Shown in pieces: positions 25,950-38,062 of a stretch of DNA of 64,000 nt. The stretch's first letter is position 1. Each line of letters opens with the position of its first letter. The stretch lies in NCBI GenBank assembly GCA_029204225.1, contig CM055095.1, positions 60,404,540 to 60,468,539 of the forward strand. Reading direction: 5' to 3'. This DNA is from Diphasiastrum complanatum. Taxonomy: Eukaryota; Streptophyta; Lycopodiopsida; Lycopodiales; Lycopodiaceae. The notes under the pieces are model-generated. The model had not been told where the DNA came from. It saw only the letters and a list, made by a program, of their open reading frames with translations, and made no database searches. Made by a program: the position numbers and the translations under genes.

Positions 25950-26290
25950 ATATAGTACTATTTCTTTCCGTACAAAGACATTAGTACATCACACTTCACA
26001 CGTGTAAAATCAAGTACAACAAGAAAAATCACATTCTACACATTAGAAGTCAAGATATCATGAGAAATATGCAAGAGATAGACATAGAATCAAAAGAGGA
26101 AAGTTGTCCATAGAAAATGACAACATGAAGATCATTTTTCCACTTTTTTATAGCTATTTATAGCATCTATAATGCCATTTGGCCAGTTTCCATAAACTTG
26201 CCCTAAAATGGCAACCTCTAGGTACTTCACCAAAAACCTAGAAATAAGTGACTAGTTTCAATGTATCTCAACTAACCAATAGTAGTAGCT
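25950..26290. repeat. LTR-like sequence with CACACGTGT palindrome
   Basis: Resembles 7270-7560 in order of words: TTCCGTACAAA, TTCACACGTGT, CATTCTACACAT, CATTTGGCCA and CTAGGT-type ends. It is probably a decayed LTR of the same copia group. No ends can be set. The stretch from here to 27,220 shows no gene. Confidence 0.35.
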
Positions 26291-27220
26291 CTAAATCCGA
26301 CTTTATGTACTTGTGTGCTTGCTAAATTATAAAAAGGAAACTATTTTTAGTCCTTGTTGACATTGCGAAATGTATCTCTGAGTTGAAATTTCACTTTGGC
26401 ATCCAAATTGCCAATTAAACCAACTAAACTAGTTAACATTTTTCACAAAGCTTTTTCTGACAAGGAAATATGTGGATCATCAAATTCACATTCACAGTTT
26501 CAAGATATTACATGGGCTTGAGCACCAAAATGTTTTAAAAAATTGAGGGATGTAGCTAATAACAAATTATAATACTCAAATGTTACATAGAAAATAAAAC
26601 TCTCATCAATCTTCTTCCTCTCACTTTGTATAATGTGAGAAGCTCCTAACATTCACTTGCACGTACTATAAAGAGGAACAACAGGGACAACTTTACTATG
26701 TACTTGGTAGTCACTTTAGAAGCACATTTCTATTTGTTTATTATTTAGCTAGCCATGAAAATCTTTGAGAATCATTATCCTAGTTAACTAGCACATGGCT
26801 TTAACTTGAATAATGTAAAGATGATGGTGCTGGAAATTCATATTCCTTTTCAAAATGCAGCTACAATGATTAGCTTTTTATTCTACCAAAGGTTGCTAAT
26901 TGTTTACAGGGGCTTTAAGCCTTAAAAAGTATCATGAATCCACTATTAAATTCTCCCATAATTGATAATTCATAAAAAGTAAGCTTTATCTACTATGTCA
27001 ACATCAATTTTTTTATTATATTGTCTTCACTTTTTGCTCTTCGTATGCTTTTCACTGTTTTGTTGAGATTTCTTTCTTTCCAAGACAAATATAGACAAAT
27101 ATCTAAGAATATTGTGCTTAAAGTTGTTATACTCAACAATATGAATATTGATGCATAATTTGAGCATATAAACAAAAGTTTCAAAGACTTGAATCGCTCG
27201 TGTCAACATGATATACAACT

Positions 27221-27631
27221 AACAACTATATATGGCACACAATTGGATCATGTCTAGACAAACATATAAAAATTCAAGAAATTTATCTGGATCTACATAC
27301 GCTTAATAGTCAAATCATTTACCAATATATTAGTACATGTGTGATTAACAAAAACCAATAATGTTATTATATCAACTCCCAGCTATAAACTCTATTCTAT
27401 CAAATACTAAACTTAACATGTAACCTATTAACAACTATATATGGCACACAATTGGATCATGTCTAGACAAACGTACAAAAATTCAAAAAAATTTATCTGG
27501 ATCTACATACGCTTATTGGTCAAATCATTCATTAGTACATGTGTAATTAGCAAAAACCAATAATGTTATTATATCAACTCCCAGCTATAAACTCTATTTT
27601 ATCAAATACTAAACTTAACATGTAACCTATT
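27221..27631. repeat. 209-bp tandem duplication
   Basis: Unit 1 (27,221-27,429) and unit 2 (27,430-27,631) both begin AACAACTATATATGGCACAC and end TAACATGTAACCTATT. They differ by a few substitutions and a short deletion. The duplication is recent and non-coding. Confidence 0.92.
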
Positions 27632-27839
27632 ACTTTTACCAAAGCATGCATTTCCATGTTCTCATCTCCCCTATAAAACAAATTTCAAAAAACTTCAATA
27701 AAATGCAGTTTAGCACATATTGCAAAGCAAATCTTTTGGAATAATAACTTGAAATATAAACAAAGGAGAAGAGTGTGTGTATCATATTGGGACACCCATC
27801 AAAAGTAGAGGTTCATAGCAAAAGTCTAGGCACAACATG

Positions 27840-28505
27840 GGAAATTCCCTGCTACCACCTGCACCACTCTTCAAAATATTAGGACATTCTGGTGCTTCCT
27901 TCCAAGCGTCCACCCGCAACACCCCGGTGCCATCGTGCAGCGATAGTAAGCTCTTGGACATGGATTACCCTTTGTCATCTTCTGCCCGTATTTCCTCCAC
28001 TGGCAGCCGTCATTGAGTTGATGCATATAGCAATGAAACACATGTAAGTGTTTGAACGCTCTACGACAACGTGAAGAATAAAATGAAAGCACGTGCATAG
28101 CAAAATAAAACTGCAGGAAGTTTAAAAATATCTGAGTAAGGCCAAGATGGAGACTCATTGTTGGAGTGTTTGATCTTGCTCGTACAGACACTCGTGCTTT
28201 TCTGAGCATGGGCTCCATTTGAGCTACCTGGCTTTGTAGATTGCAGTTCAGAAAATTGCCGCTAGATAGCCAGTTTGTTGATGTCTGGAGGGGAACTGCA
28301 GCTGAATCGGTTCTTCCTGCCATACCTCCCACCCATAATTTTGTCCTTGTATCTCTTGAGAGTTTTCAGTTGTTTGTTGCTTGTAGGATTCACTCAAATT
28401 GCGCTCACTAAGTCCATTTTCTTCTGAGATATCATTTGGATGCTCGGGATACATTGAGCTCACGTGTGCTGAGGTTGGATGGAAGCCGCTGCTATTCAAA
28501 GGCAT
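27840..28505 (-). pseudogene. WRKY transcription factor (group IIb-like), truncated
   Basis: Reading down from 28,505, an N-terminal Ser/Asn/Gln-rich segment leads to [17 protein letters not shown]. After an in-frame insert without convincing splice sites comes [20 protein letters not shown] then [12 protein letters not shown]. This is the WRKY DNA-binding core of group IIa/IIb factors, which bind W-box promoters. [10 protein letters not shown] just upstream is typical of group IIb. After the second zinc cysteine the frame shifts. The expected VRKQVQRCAED and the zinc His-x-His end are absent, with only a vague ECPNIL echo in another frame. A frame change is also seen near 28,330. The zinc finger cannot fold, so I call a pseudogene. 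A missed exon downstream cannot rescue it, because the break lies inside the domain. Confidence 0.8.
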
Positions 28506-28981
28506 GGCCTTGAGAGAATTTCATGATGAAAGCAATGGCGCCTGTATATAATTGGAAGATAGTTTGATTTTAAACCCTTTAACCTTCATCAACTATGTAG
28601 GTACAGTGTATTGTCTAAAGGATGGCTAATTGCAAGTCTAAGATGCATAATGCAATCAAGTGAAATATGTGTAACTGTCACTGTACAAAGAGTGTGATGT
28701 AGAAAGCTATGTTCATGTCATAGTTCGGCGATTTGTTGCATCTTCTCTCTAAAGTATTCTGGCAAACTATATGACCAAAATATCAGAGGGGAACATATCT
28801 TGTGCTATAATCTCAGATCAGATAATCTAAATCTGTGAATTCTGTTGCAACCTTCATGAGCTTTATGCTATAGTCCTTAAGTAGTTGTCTGATCTCTTCC
28901 CAGTATTTCATGAATGTGGGAAAGAAACATCTCTAAGTGTACCACCTAATAGCTTTTGGAAGAACGTAAATATATCACTAA

Positions 28982-31510
28982 ATGCTTAACATGTACATGG
29001 AGATGGGCTTGTCAAAACCGCAGCGGTACCGCATATGTATGGGATCCAAAGAAAGTCCTCACTATCCAGAAATTATTCCACCAAGCTTAGAGGACAACTA
29101 CGATGGTTGTTTGGTGTATTGTCTCTGTCCCACAACTCGTGCAAGCAGGAAGAAGCTAAAACGAGATTGTGTTATGTGTTATGAACGATGCAAGATTTGT
29201 CGATTGCCTAGGAAGGACAGAGTACCTTTTTATTATGCCCCCATTGGACCTCAACTACAATTGTTGTGCAAAAGTAGAACATTTTGCTATGAACTTTTGC
29301 GAATGTGGCGTAACAAGGGAAATTGGTTGGGCAAACAACCACATGAGCACCCAAAACATATAAGGGAATTTTGGGATGGAGAAAAGTGTAGGGAGTTTCA
29401 AGAGTTTTGGGATCCAAATTCCCTTTATGAACTACCAACAATTTGTGGACGTGAATTTTGCAAAAGAGCATATGTGACATTTCCCCATACATGTGAAACC
29501 CTTCAAAGTTCATGGGATGAAGATGGGCAACAATATAATTTTCGATGCGATAGATGTCGCATGTCTATTAGAAGCCAACGAAAGATGGCAAAGGTAATTA
29601 TCCTTACATGCATCTCCTGTTCATTTTTTAAGTTTGGATTGAGAGCATCGAGGTACTGACTCTAGCGCATTGTTTGGATAGGGAGACCCTAGGAATTTCG
29701 CATTACTCTTGCACACTGACGATTTCCAATCGTCGCACACAACACAAAATGATTGTTATGTGGTAGAGTTGCGTCTGTTAAATGCTGGGAAAATGTCGCA
29801 AGTCAATACTCTCCCAGTCCTATTTATTCCTCTAAGTTGCAAGAAAGTTTTGCAAACTGTCGATGGTGTATTTGCTGCATTTTTGGAGCCGTTAATTTCA
29901 GATCTCGAAGTTCTTTTTTGCAATGGGTTGGATGTACAATGTAACTACCCACCGGATCTTATATTTGGGGATAACATCACGACAGAGGTGACCATGAATT
30001 GCAAGGTACATGCGATATTGATGATGGTTACTAAGGATCATCCGGCGCAATGCAAACTAGGGTTGTTCAAAGATGGTGGACAAGCGTTTTGTCGAAGGGA
30101 CAAGGCAAGAGCCACATTTGACTCGCGCAGGGATGGCTTGATTGGACAATATATTTATGATGCCAATAGGTACCAAGCTAGGTACCCACCACCCAAACAA
30201 ACGATCACTGAGATGGTAGAAGGCATACACAATGCAAGGAAGACATCATTCCAAAGTGGTAGGGATCAAATTCTAAAAGATGTGGATTGTCAGGGGAATC
30301 TTTTTTTTGGAGACTGCATGACTTGTATGGTTTTAATCTTTCAGTGGACTTTGTGTATGATGCCATGCATATTCTTTCTTTAAATTTGTTCAAGAAATAC
30401 ATATTATGACTCATGAAGGAATGCACAAACGAGACAAAAAAGAACATCGATGAAATTGTGCATAATGTTTGGGCCGCTGTCCCAACATCAATTCGACATG
30501 GACGGTGGCCACATGTACCGAGCAAGTACTTCGCCAACTTCAAAGCTAAAGAAAACCAAAAGTTTGTTCAATGGTGCTTGCCATCTATCTTGGCAAGTGT
30601 CGATGACATCCCAAAACCTTCTTTGGAGCTTAGACTGTTGATGATAGACATAGCACATATATTTTACAACTTTAGTAGGAGCAACGGTTGGTCCATGGAA
30701 AGCATGAATGTCGCACGTGTTTTATTTATGTCATGGAGGGTTCATAGTGAGGAGTACCATGGCGCAAACTCATCTCCTTTGGAGCATGTTGCAGGTTTGC
30801 ATCGTGATATGTTATGCATTATGTTGAGTTCATCAAGTTGACCTTTTTTAGTCCTTTTCTGTTGTGGGAAATAACATCGGCCTCTTTGTAGTAAATGGAG
30901 AATTGTTGGATGACATATATCGCCATGGATGCCATGATATCTATTGGTGCTATGATTTTGAGAGGAGCGTTTCCACTTATGTAAACATATCCACCAACAA
31001 TAGAATGAATGAGATTACATATTCACATTTCTATGCCAGAAAATTGTTCACATCTGTTTTCCAAAATTGCCAACAAGATATGGATGTCCTTATGCTAAAT
31101 CACAAGAAGCTCATTGATTTCCACAATTGTTTGATATTTCCCAATGGTTTTGCAGCCCATGGTGAGGAAGCTTCAACTTGTTTTTCCATGCATACCCAAT
31201 GCATCTTGGAGGTATCTTCTATTGCTCAAGCCAGGAATTTATGGAAGCAATGTAAAGCAAATACATGTGGAGCACCTTGTGATGAGTTGCTCAAAACCAA
31301 GGGCATTGCTATCACCAAGAAGAAAAAACAAGATCGTGTCTTGTCAGAAGAAGAGATAAGGTATGCAAAACAATTTTGGAATGTAAGCAAAAGCGAGGCC
31401 ATGTTTGAAAAGGCCACTCTTACAAAAAAGTCTTCTTTGATGGAGTGATCTATGCACCAGAAGATCATGTGTTGTCCGAATGGATGGTGGGGACGTAAAC
31501 ACAGACATCG
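28982..31510 (+). pseudogene. Tnp2-like (CACTA/EnSpm type) transposase, decayed
   Basis: Parts in order: a Cys-rich stretch CVMCYERCKICRLPRKDR then FYYAPIGPQLQLLCKS, matching the zinc and (Y)xPxxPRLQ-like segment of Tnp2 transposases. A plausible intron follows (29,593-29,681, GT/AG). Then come LLHTDDFQSS, LPVLFIPL, FLEPLISDLEVLF, DHPAQCKLGLFKDGGQAFC, LHDLYGFNLSVDFVYDAMHI and ANFKAKENQKFVQWCLPSIL. The Asp-Ala-Met-His block and the KxxEN..F..W block are the family's landmarks. The C-terminal part runs to about 31,440 and then, shifted, to VFFDGVIYAPEDHVLSEWMV. Breaks: a frameshift at an eight-T run near 30,300, a TGA near 30,407, and shifts near 30,840 and 31,430. Terminal inverted repeats were not found. 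The enzyme would have cut out and moved DNA, but this copy is dead. Confidence 0.72.
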
Positions 31511-33300
31511 ATCATTGGAAAGCGCAAATAAAGACACTCTTTTCCTTGCAACATCGTGGACATATTATGATCTTCTTTGGTGCTGAGTATTATCGCCAAC
31601 ATATATAGCAAGATGGGGGCGTAGAAAGCCTGAAGATCAATTATCATGACAGGCATGAGCATATTGCACAGGGCACGCCTTCCTTATAATTGGGACTGTG
31701 TGATGCCCATCGTTGTACCAAACCAAATGTTGCACCAAAAGATATGAAGTGTACAAGGTCACTTATGGCACTTACCCATTTCATCGACATTTGAATGACA
31801 ATCACCTTAGGAGATCACAAGTACATGTTGTGGACAGTCCACACGTGTGAAATTAACAACGCTTAGTATGCGATACTAAACGTTTATCAGTCTATGTGAT
31901 AATGTAGCATTGTTCGTTTACTACGGCTTGTTGTCATTCACAGTCTGGTTCATTTTAGAACCAGACGACATCATACTCCAAACAAAGGTATGCTGCCTAC
32001 CGAGATTTCACAAAACAAGCAGTTTAACATACTTCGTACTCTTTATCTAAACATTTTTACATAATGCTAAAAATAGCTATGGACTGAAAAGATGTTCCTC
32101 TTGTCGTTATGATATAAAGAGTAAACCTTTAAAACAACAATGGCAGCCTCCCTAGAAGCCTCGTCCACAAACATTCAGGTGTGACCTTTTGTTATTGATT
32201 TTTTTACGAAGCACAAACAAGAAAGGGATGAGCATTTCGTTATATCTACTTATTTTCAACACTAGTCTCAAATAATGACTAAAGTAAAGATACTACATCC
32301 ATAAAGGTGATCAACTGATTGATTCTTTAATATGTTAAAAAACCTTACAGTGTGGACTCCAATGTAACGGTCTTAGACAACATGAATATGCGTAAGATAC
32401 GTAGTTTCTACGAAAGGGTTAGAATGGCACGGATCTGTCCTAATACCTTATAGAACCGTTGGAAAATTCTCATTCATTATTAATTATATCTATCCAAAGT
32501 AATGTCCTTATGTCATGGTTGATATATGATTTCTGTATAGCATGACTTTGCGTAGAAACAATCATACAATCAATCATGGTAAATCTTAGACTTACCCTAA
32601 TAAGTGTTACTTCGGACTTCTGGTGGGATACAACTAGAAAGCATGGATATGCTCAGGAGTATGGATAGTAGTGCATGACATACCTTGCTCTGCAAGGATC
32701 ACTTGGGTTAGCATGGCATGGATTTGCCCTAATACCAGCACACGTGTCCACACCAAGTCTTTTTGCTACGCAGATTAAAAATGGTTTAAACTTTTCATAC
32801 TCTCTTATTACTATAAAAAACTAATATGGACCAACTGATCGTAAGCTAATCAACATGGCACTCATTCTGATACAGTGATATAACAACTTGGCCTATCAAC
32901 TATGTTTTAAAATGCTACACACAGTTGTTTAGTAGTATAACTTCTTTTGGACATGAATAACAATTGACGCTCAGCTATGACACCTGCCTTCCTCACTAAA
33001 CTAACTTGTGAGGTTGTGTTTTGTGGGATGGTGGCAGGTATCAGCTAGACGTCTTGAGAGTGGTTATGCTTTATGGTGTTTTTTAGTACTGTATTTTACT
33101 TTTCAGCTATATTTTACCTTGTTGGATTTTGAATAAAGGCTTCAAAAGGTTTCAGTCTTGCTTCAAAACCTAAGTGCAGTCTTGTATCTCTCTCTATGCA
33201 TCATGGTGGTGTAAATTCGACTATTTCTTGGTTGGAATAGTACTGATCACCGCATCCTCTAGTCTTTACTGATGACCTTGACGAGGATAGTGCCTCTCAG
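31511..33300. other. No recognisable gene
   Basis: A/T-rich with stops in all frames. A TCCACACGTGTGAAATT palindrome near 31,840 resembles those in the local LTRs. A few decayed direct repeats are seen (GGCACGGATCTGTCCTAATA near 32,427 and GGCATGGATTTGCCCTAATA near 32,714). Confidence 0.5.
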
Positions 33301-34231
33301 TTCGAGATCTTTTCTCAAGACATCTGCGAGCTGGAGAATTGTATGGTAAACAGATTTTAAAAACCCACTTCAAAGAACAACATGCCATATTTTTGTCAAA
33401 TATGAGTGTTGTTCGAAAGTGGCTTAAAGAAGCCAATTTAGAGCAAGATCCTAACTTAGATCTTACGAACAACAAGCAAACTCAAGATGGAGTCAAAGGA
33501 CTGATTCGAGAGAAAATATCAGAAATCAAGCCCATGCACTTTCCAGGTGCCAAATACACTTGGGAAGAGCAAGATATATACAATTGGGTACTGACATGTA
33601 TGCAGTCAAGATGGAAGTACAATAGAAGAAAGAGCTCCTTTGGCAGCACTAGCGGAGACACTTTGACTGACCATGATGGACAGGTGAGATAACATTTTGA
33701 TCATTTACATTCTTTTGATGTTCTCATAAACTCATGTTGGACAATATTTAAAACCTAAATCATTCATATGACTTTGATAATCAAGTGGTTTCCTTTTTAG
33801 GATGTTGAAACCAGTCCTCTTTTAGTGAAATATATTGGACCAGAAGTAAACGTCACAGCTGAGGTTAGTTTTGTTTTTTTTCCTTTCATAGTAACTGTCC
33901 ATTTTTTATTTCTAAACCCAAAACCCTAAACTCGAAACCCTAAACCCTCGTACTACACCCCGCTGCCCTCTGCTCCTTGTGCGAGCACCCCCACCCCGAG
34001 CCGTTGAGTTTGATCAGGGCACACGAACCCCCCCCTCCCCCATACATCATGGGGGCGAGGGGATGCTGCTCCTGCCCACCTCAGACCGCTGGCGCGGGTG
34101 GGCGCGCGACCTGCGTGCTTCCCCAGCAAACAACCCCCCCCCCCCACACGATGTACTGGGGAGGGGAGGGGGGGGTGGGTATTCTACATTGTACAAGGGG
34201 GGGCATGGGAGGGATATACATTGTACAAGGG

Positions 34232-34270
<39 letters not shown>

Positions 34271-36089
34271 GGGTTGTCCTCTCATCCTCCTCCCCCCATT
34301 TTTTTTTCAAATTTTTTTTTCAAAATGGGGCCCCAAAGAAATATTGGGCCCCATTTTCACTCAATCTAAAGTAATAAAAAGAATTATTGAAGGGCTTGAA
34401 GAAGTAGATATTATTTTCTTTTATAATTTAAATTATACATTAAAATTAGTTGTCCTTGCTATATTATAGTAGGTCTATGTAAAGCCTATTAAAATATAAG
34501 TTAACCCATGACAAACCCAGCGCGAACTGCCACATAGGATGGTTAATGAGTAAATTAATCCTAATTAACAAACATGTTTAGGCAAGGAAGAGGCCCTTTT
34601 TGAGTCCAAAAAGGGCCCTAATGTTGGAAACAACGCATATGCAGGTTACCAATAAGAATGTATTTACATGTTTAATATTCTGAAATTACACATTATTGGG
34701 CCATTACTTACAAAATCTTTTCTTTTGTTCCAGGACAAGGAAAAATCACAAAGGATTGTTAAAACGACATCGTGCAAATCAGCTCGCACTACAAGGCAAT
34801 GAAAGGTACCTATAAATTGCAATGTTCTATTAGGCATTACAATTTTTTCTATCTCTTCATCTTTTCTAATGAAGTCCATTGTTTTGCAATGTAGATGACC
34901 GCAAAGTACTTACAAAGTTTGAATGACAATCAAACCAAGAAAAGAAGGGTCTATGCAACTCCTCGGGACATTTCTATAAAGGTAATTACTAACTTTTATG
35001 CCAATTTTGATTCAAGTTCTATTCATAAATAGTTCAATACATGTGTCTGAAATGTTTCTTTACGATCATTTGAAAATTCAGATAGTTTGTCATTTTTTGC
35101 ATATGCATCTTAGAAGCCCGTTCCGACCAAAATGGGTCAGAATGTTCCGTTCCGTATGTTCTGGAACGTGCTAGGTTGGAACAACTTTGTTTACAATGTA
35201 GAAAGAAAAACATAATGCATTGGTTTTCTGCGGAATCTATTGAGGTAAGACCCTGCTAGCCCGTGACTATGTATTGCTAATGAGAATCAAATTTTTAGTT
35301 GTTAATTTGTATAGCTTAATTGTGAGTCCTTCTGGTTTTGGTTGCAATTTTATGTAGGTACAACAAACTTTGTAATGCTAGTGAAAATCAGATTTTCAAC
35401 TGTTATTTTATAGAAGTTAACTATGGGTCACTTCCAAACTCTTTTGCATTCAATGAGTCAGTTTCAGATTTTTTTAATAGCCTAGTTTTGGTTATAGTAT
35501 ATGTAGCTAAAACAAATTTTGTAATGCAAGTGAAAATCAGATTTTCAACTGTTGTTTTATATAATTTAATTGTGATCATTTTCAAACTCTCTTGCAGTCA
35601 ATTGAGTCAGTTTCAGATATTCTTACTTTTTTGGTTATGGTTATAGTTGATGTAGGTAAAACAAGCTTTGTAATGTAGGTGAAAATCTGATTTTCAGCTA
35701 TGTTTTTATGTAATGTAACTAATTTCGTTTCAGACCTACTCTAGTAATGAGTCAGTTTCAAATGTTGTTGATTTTTTGATTTTGGTTACAGTTTATGTAG
35801 GTAAAACAAGCTTTGTAATGCAGGTAAAATTCAGATTTTCAGCTATTTTTTTATGTAATCTATCTCGGATTCTGATTGTTTGTAGGTGGCAAAATTGAAG
35901 GAATTGATAGAGGAAGATGCGAAAACGATTGTAATGAAGTACTATGCCATTCCCACTATGGATGCATTTTATAAAAACATCAAATTGTACTACTCTGCAC
36001 TCTCTAGGACCACCAACGGGATTGGAAGTGATGTCTCTGCTAGAGATATAGCAGAAATGTTGATTTTAGATAATAAAGTTTCAATTTAG
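33300..36089 (+). CDS. Five-exon gene of unknown function
   Basis: I do not recognise this protein. Exons joined by GT/AG introns, all in phase 0, read: about 33,300-33,683 (KTHFKEQHAIFLSNMSVVRK, ANLEQDPNLD, WEEQDIYNWVLTCMQSRW), 33,801-33,863 (DVETSPLLVKYIGPEVNVTA), 34,734-34,805 (DKEKSQRIVKTTSCKSARTT), 34,895-34,981 (TAKYLQSLNDNQTKKRRVYA) and 35,886-36,089 (LKELIEEDAKTIVMKYYAIP, ending DNKVSI then TAG). The product would be about 240 residues, basic and helix-rich, without a signal peptide or membrane segment. The one flaw is a TGA two codons before the end of exon 3, where CGA would keep the frame. Either it is a recent pseudogene or the gene ends there. The start is not fixed, because the frame is open upstream of 33,339. 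Being on the same strand as the Tnp2-like relic, it might be a second gene of that element. That is only a guess. Confidence 0.5.
33912..33948. repeat. Interstitial telomere-like CCCTAAA stretch
   Basis: About five degenerate copies of the plant telomere heptamer (CTAAACCCAAAACCCTAAAC...) lie inside intron 2 of the five-exon gene. Confidence 0.7.
34134..34269. repeat. C12 and G-rich tract ending in a run of 35 G
   Basis: A run of 12 C (34,134-34,145) is followed by G-rich sequence with a direct repeat ACATTGTACAAGGGGG (near 34,186 and 34,217) and a 35-base G homopolymer at 34,235-34,269. All lie in intron 2. Pro-rich and Gly-rich open frames here are artefacts. Confidence 0.95.
34318..34635 (+). 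repeat. Dispersed repeat, copy 1 of 3
   Basis: TTTTTTCAAAATGGGGCCCC, then about 120 bases later TCTATGTAAAGCCTATTAAA, AACTGCCACATAGGATGG, GAGTAAATTAATCCTAATTA and TTGAGTCCAAAAAGGGCCCT. The same order is found at 57.83-58.15 kb, and its second half at 43.2-43.34 kb, always in this orientation. Confidence 0.75.
35352..35885 (+). repeat. 148-bp tandem repeat inside an intron
   Basis: Four units start near 35,352, 35,501, 35,650 and 35,795 with ATGTAGGTAAAACAAGCTTT or a close variant, then GTAATGCAGGTGAAAATCAG, ATTTTCAGCT and a run of T. A worn partial unit lies near 35,265. Each unit carries a TGTAG|GT sequence after a T-rich tract, much like the true 3' splice site at 35,885. Confidence 0.85.
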
Positions 36090-37221
36090 AATTACTTTCC
36101 AGGAACATTGACTGTCGAGGATATATGTGGTAGATGAAAACATATGCCAAGAAAAAAAATGAGTCTACAACCCATCTACTTCTCCCTGGGCGACAGTGGG
36201 CGTTTGCTAACGGCTATGTGGGAATTTTTGGTTGAAGCTATGTGTGTAGGAGTGACTGATGGTTTAATTTGTTTTGAAAAAAAATTTCTTGAACTCAATC
36301 GAGTTGCACATCATTGAAGGGCAAGACATTTTTATGTAACAGAAATTTGTTTTAAGTTTTTGCTCCTTTGCAGAGATCATACCATGACAAGACCTAAAAG
36401 AGATTATCTATGATGATTGATCTTAAATTCTTCTATGGGCGTTGTCTATGTATAGGATCAATAAAACTCATTTTAACATTGAAGTGGTGTTATATAGATT
36501 CCTTGTTTCTTTGTTATGGATATGAAACCGTGATCTTAGCGCATGATGGACAGTCTCAAAGTTGTACCACTGACTACGTAACTCGAGGAAGCCACATGTT
36601 TTTTGTACAAGCTCAAATTTGTCTGTGGTTTTGCCCTTTTTTTGAGCCTCAAAAGGTAAAAGAAGAGAACAAGACATCACTTTTTCCTTCACTACAAAAT
36701 CTATTCATTAACATCAGATGTTATCGTTTTCCCTTGTGAGGTTTACTAAAATCGCAGCTAAACTTGGATGAAGTAGGCTTTTTAGATGCATGGGCGGCAA
36801 CATGTGCGGTAGATTATGGCAACTTGATTTTACCAAGCGATAGATATTTTTTATAGGACCAAAAACTTTTAGCGGCCCGTGCGTGACGAACTTATCGCTG
36901 AAGGTACGTGAATAAAATTGGACTTCATATCTTTACACATGTATAGTTGCTCTTATACAGGGTTTTCAGCCTTTAAGAATCTCTCACAGATCTGTCATGG
37001 CTTTAGAAATTGAACTTTCAATTGACATATGAAGTTTTTCCTTGAGATTTATGTAATTTAGTTTTGGCATTCTCTCTTGCTACACCTCCAACAGCAAAAG
37101 CTAACTTCTCTGATAGTATTTGAAATATTGAAGCTGAGTTGACAATGTACTTTTTATATTTTCATTCTTGTCAAGTTTCGGAACGGATTGTGTCCCAATA
37201 ATTGGATACAGTTGTGGCACA
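36090..37221. other. No clear gene; possible worn first AP2 exon near 37,180
   Basis: Mostly A/T-rich with stops. Around 37,180-37,221 a short stretch ending CAG may be the decayed exon before the AP2 fragment that follows. Confidence 0.4.
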
Positions 37222-38062
37222 GGTGCTTATGATGCAGAAGAAGCTGCAGCAAGGGCATATAATCTAGTTGCATTGAATTATTGGGGCCTAGGAACAGTTG
37301 TAAACTGTTCTGTGAGACTTTGATTTAAACGTCACAATTTTGAACTTTAACTCATTTGATAGCATAATTAAAGTTTCTAATTTGCCTACATGCTATTAAC
37401 AGGTCGTCGATTATACAAGATAAATAGAGGAATTGCCATGTGTTTCAAAGGACGAATACCTGGCTTCATTAAGAATGTGTGAATAAACTTTGGCTTTGTA
37501 GGTTTTTGGAACCATTAAGCTGATTGTAGGAAATAATGTGTAATGTCTCAATATACAACTATTAAACTGTCTTTTGGATGATATGCTTCAGAGCTTGAAT
37601 GGAATACATTTTGATTATTATTCAGAAAAAGCAATGGTTTCTCAAGGGGTGTTTCCAAGTATTGAGGATTTGCTCGGTATACAAACTATACCTTTAAGTA
37701 TTAAGACGTAAGAATATAATTCACGCTTCTTATTAAAAAACGCTCAGCACAAATTTGCAAGCATGTCCATCAATTTGAACTGTGAATGAATGCAAGCATC
37801 ATCATAACGGAAAATGGGAGGCTTGCATTGGTCATGTTTTTGGGAACAAATACCTCTACCTCGGCACTTATGGTATGAACTTCAACTGTCTGCTCCCTAT
37901 GCACAATTGGATCTATCATAGAAAGCTTTCATTAGCATGACAATGGGAGTTTTGAGACTAATATTGTGCTGATGTTTGCATCCAGACAGAGTGGAGAAAT
38001 CCGTTGTTGCATATGACATGGCAGCCATAGAGGCCTTAACAGAGCCACGAATTTTTATCTGA
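37222..38062 (+). pseudogene. AP2 transcription factor (WRINKLED-like), decayed in situ
   Basis: Five exon pieces follow the order of the double AP2 domain of WRI1/WRI3/WRI4-type factors. 37,222-37,310 reads [20 protein letters not shown] then WG, the end of repeat 1. 37,403-37,476 reads VVDYTR, a TAA, IEELPCVSKDEYLASLRM, the linker. 37,626-37,680 reads KSNGFSRGVSKY, a TGA, GFARY. 37,794-37,872 reads KHHHNGKWEACIGHVFGNKY then LYLGTY, the core of repeat 2. 37,986-38,062 reads DRVEKSVVAYDMAAIEAL and then loses the RGxNAVTNF end. GT/AG sites are still visible between pieces. Two stops and a lost end make it dead. Live relatives switch on genes of fatty-acid synthesis, and no such role remains here. 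It is an unprocessed pseudogene, because the introns are kept. Confidence 0.85.

Noticed and set aside
33953-34469. Pro-rich and Gly-rich open frames of 60-130 residues
   Set aside because: Made by C and G homopolymers in an intron, with no domain and no start context.
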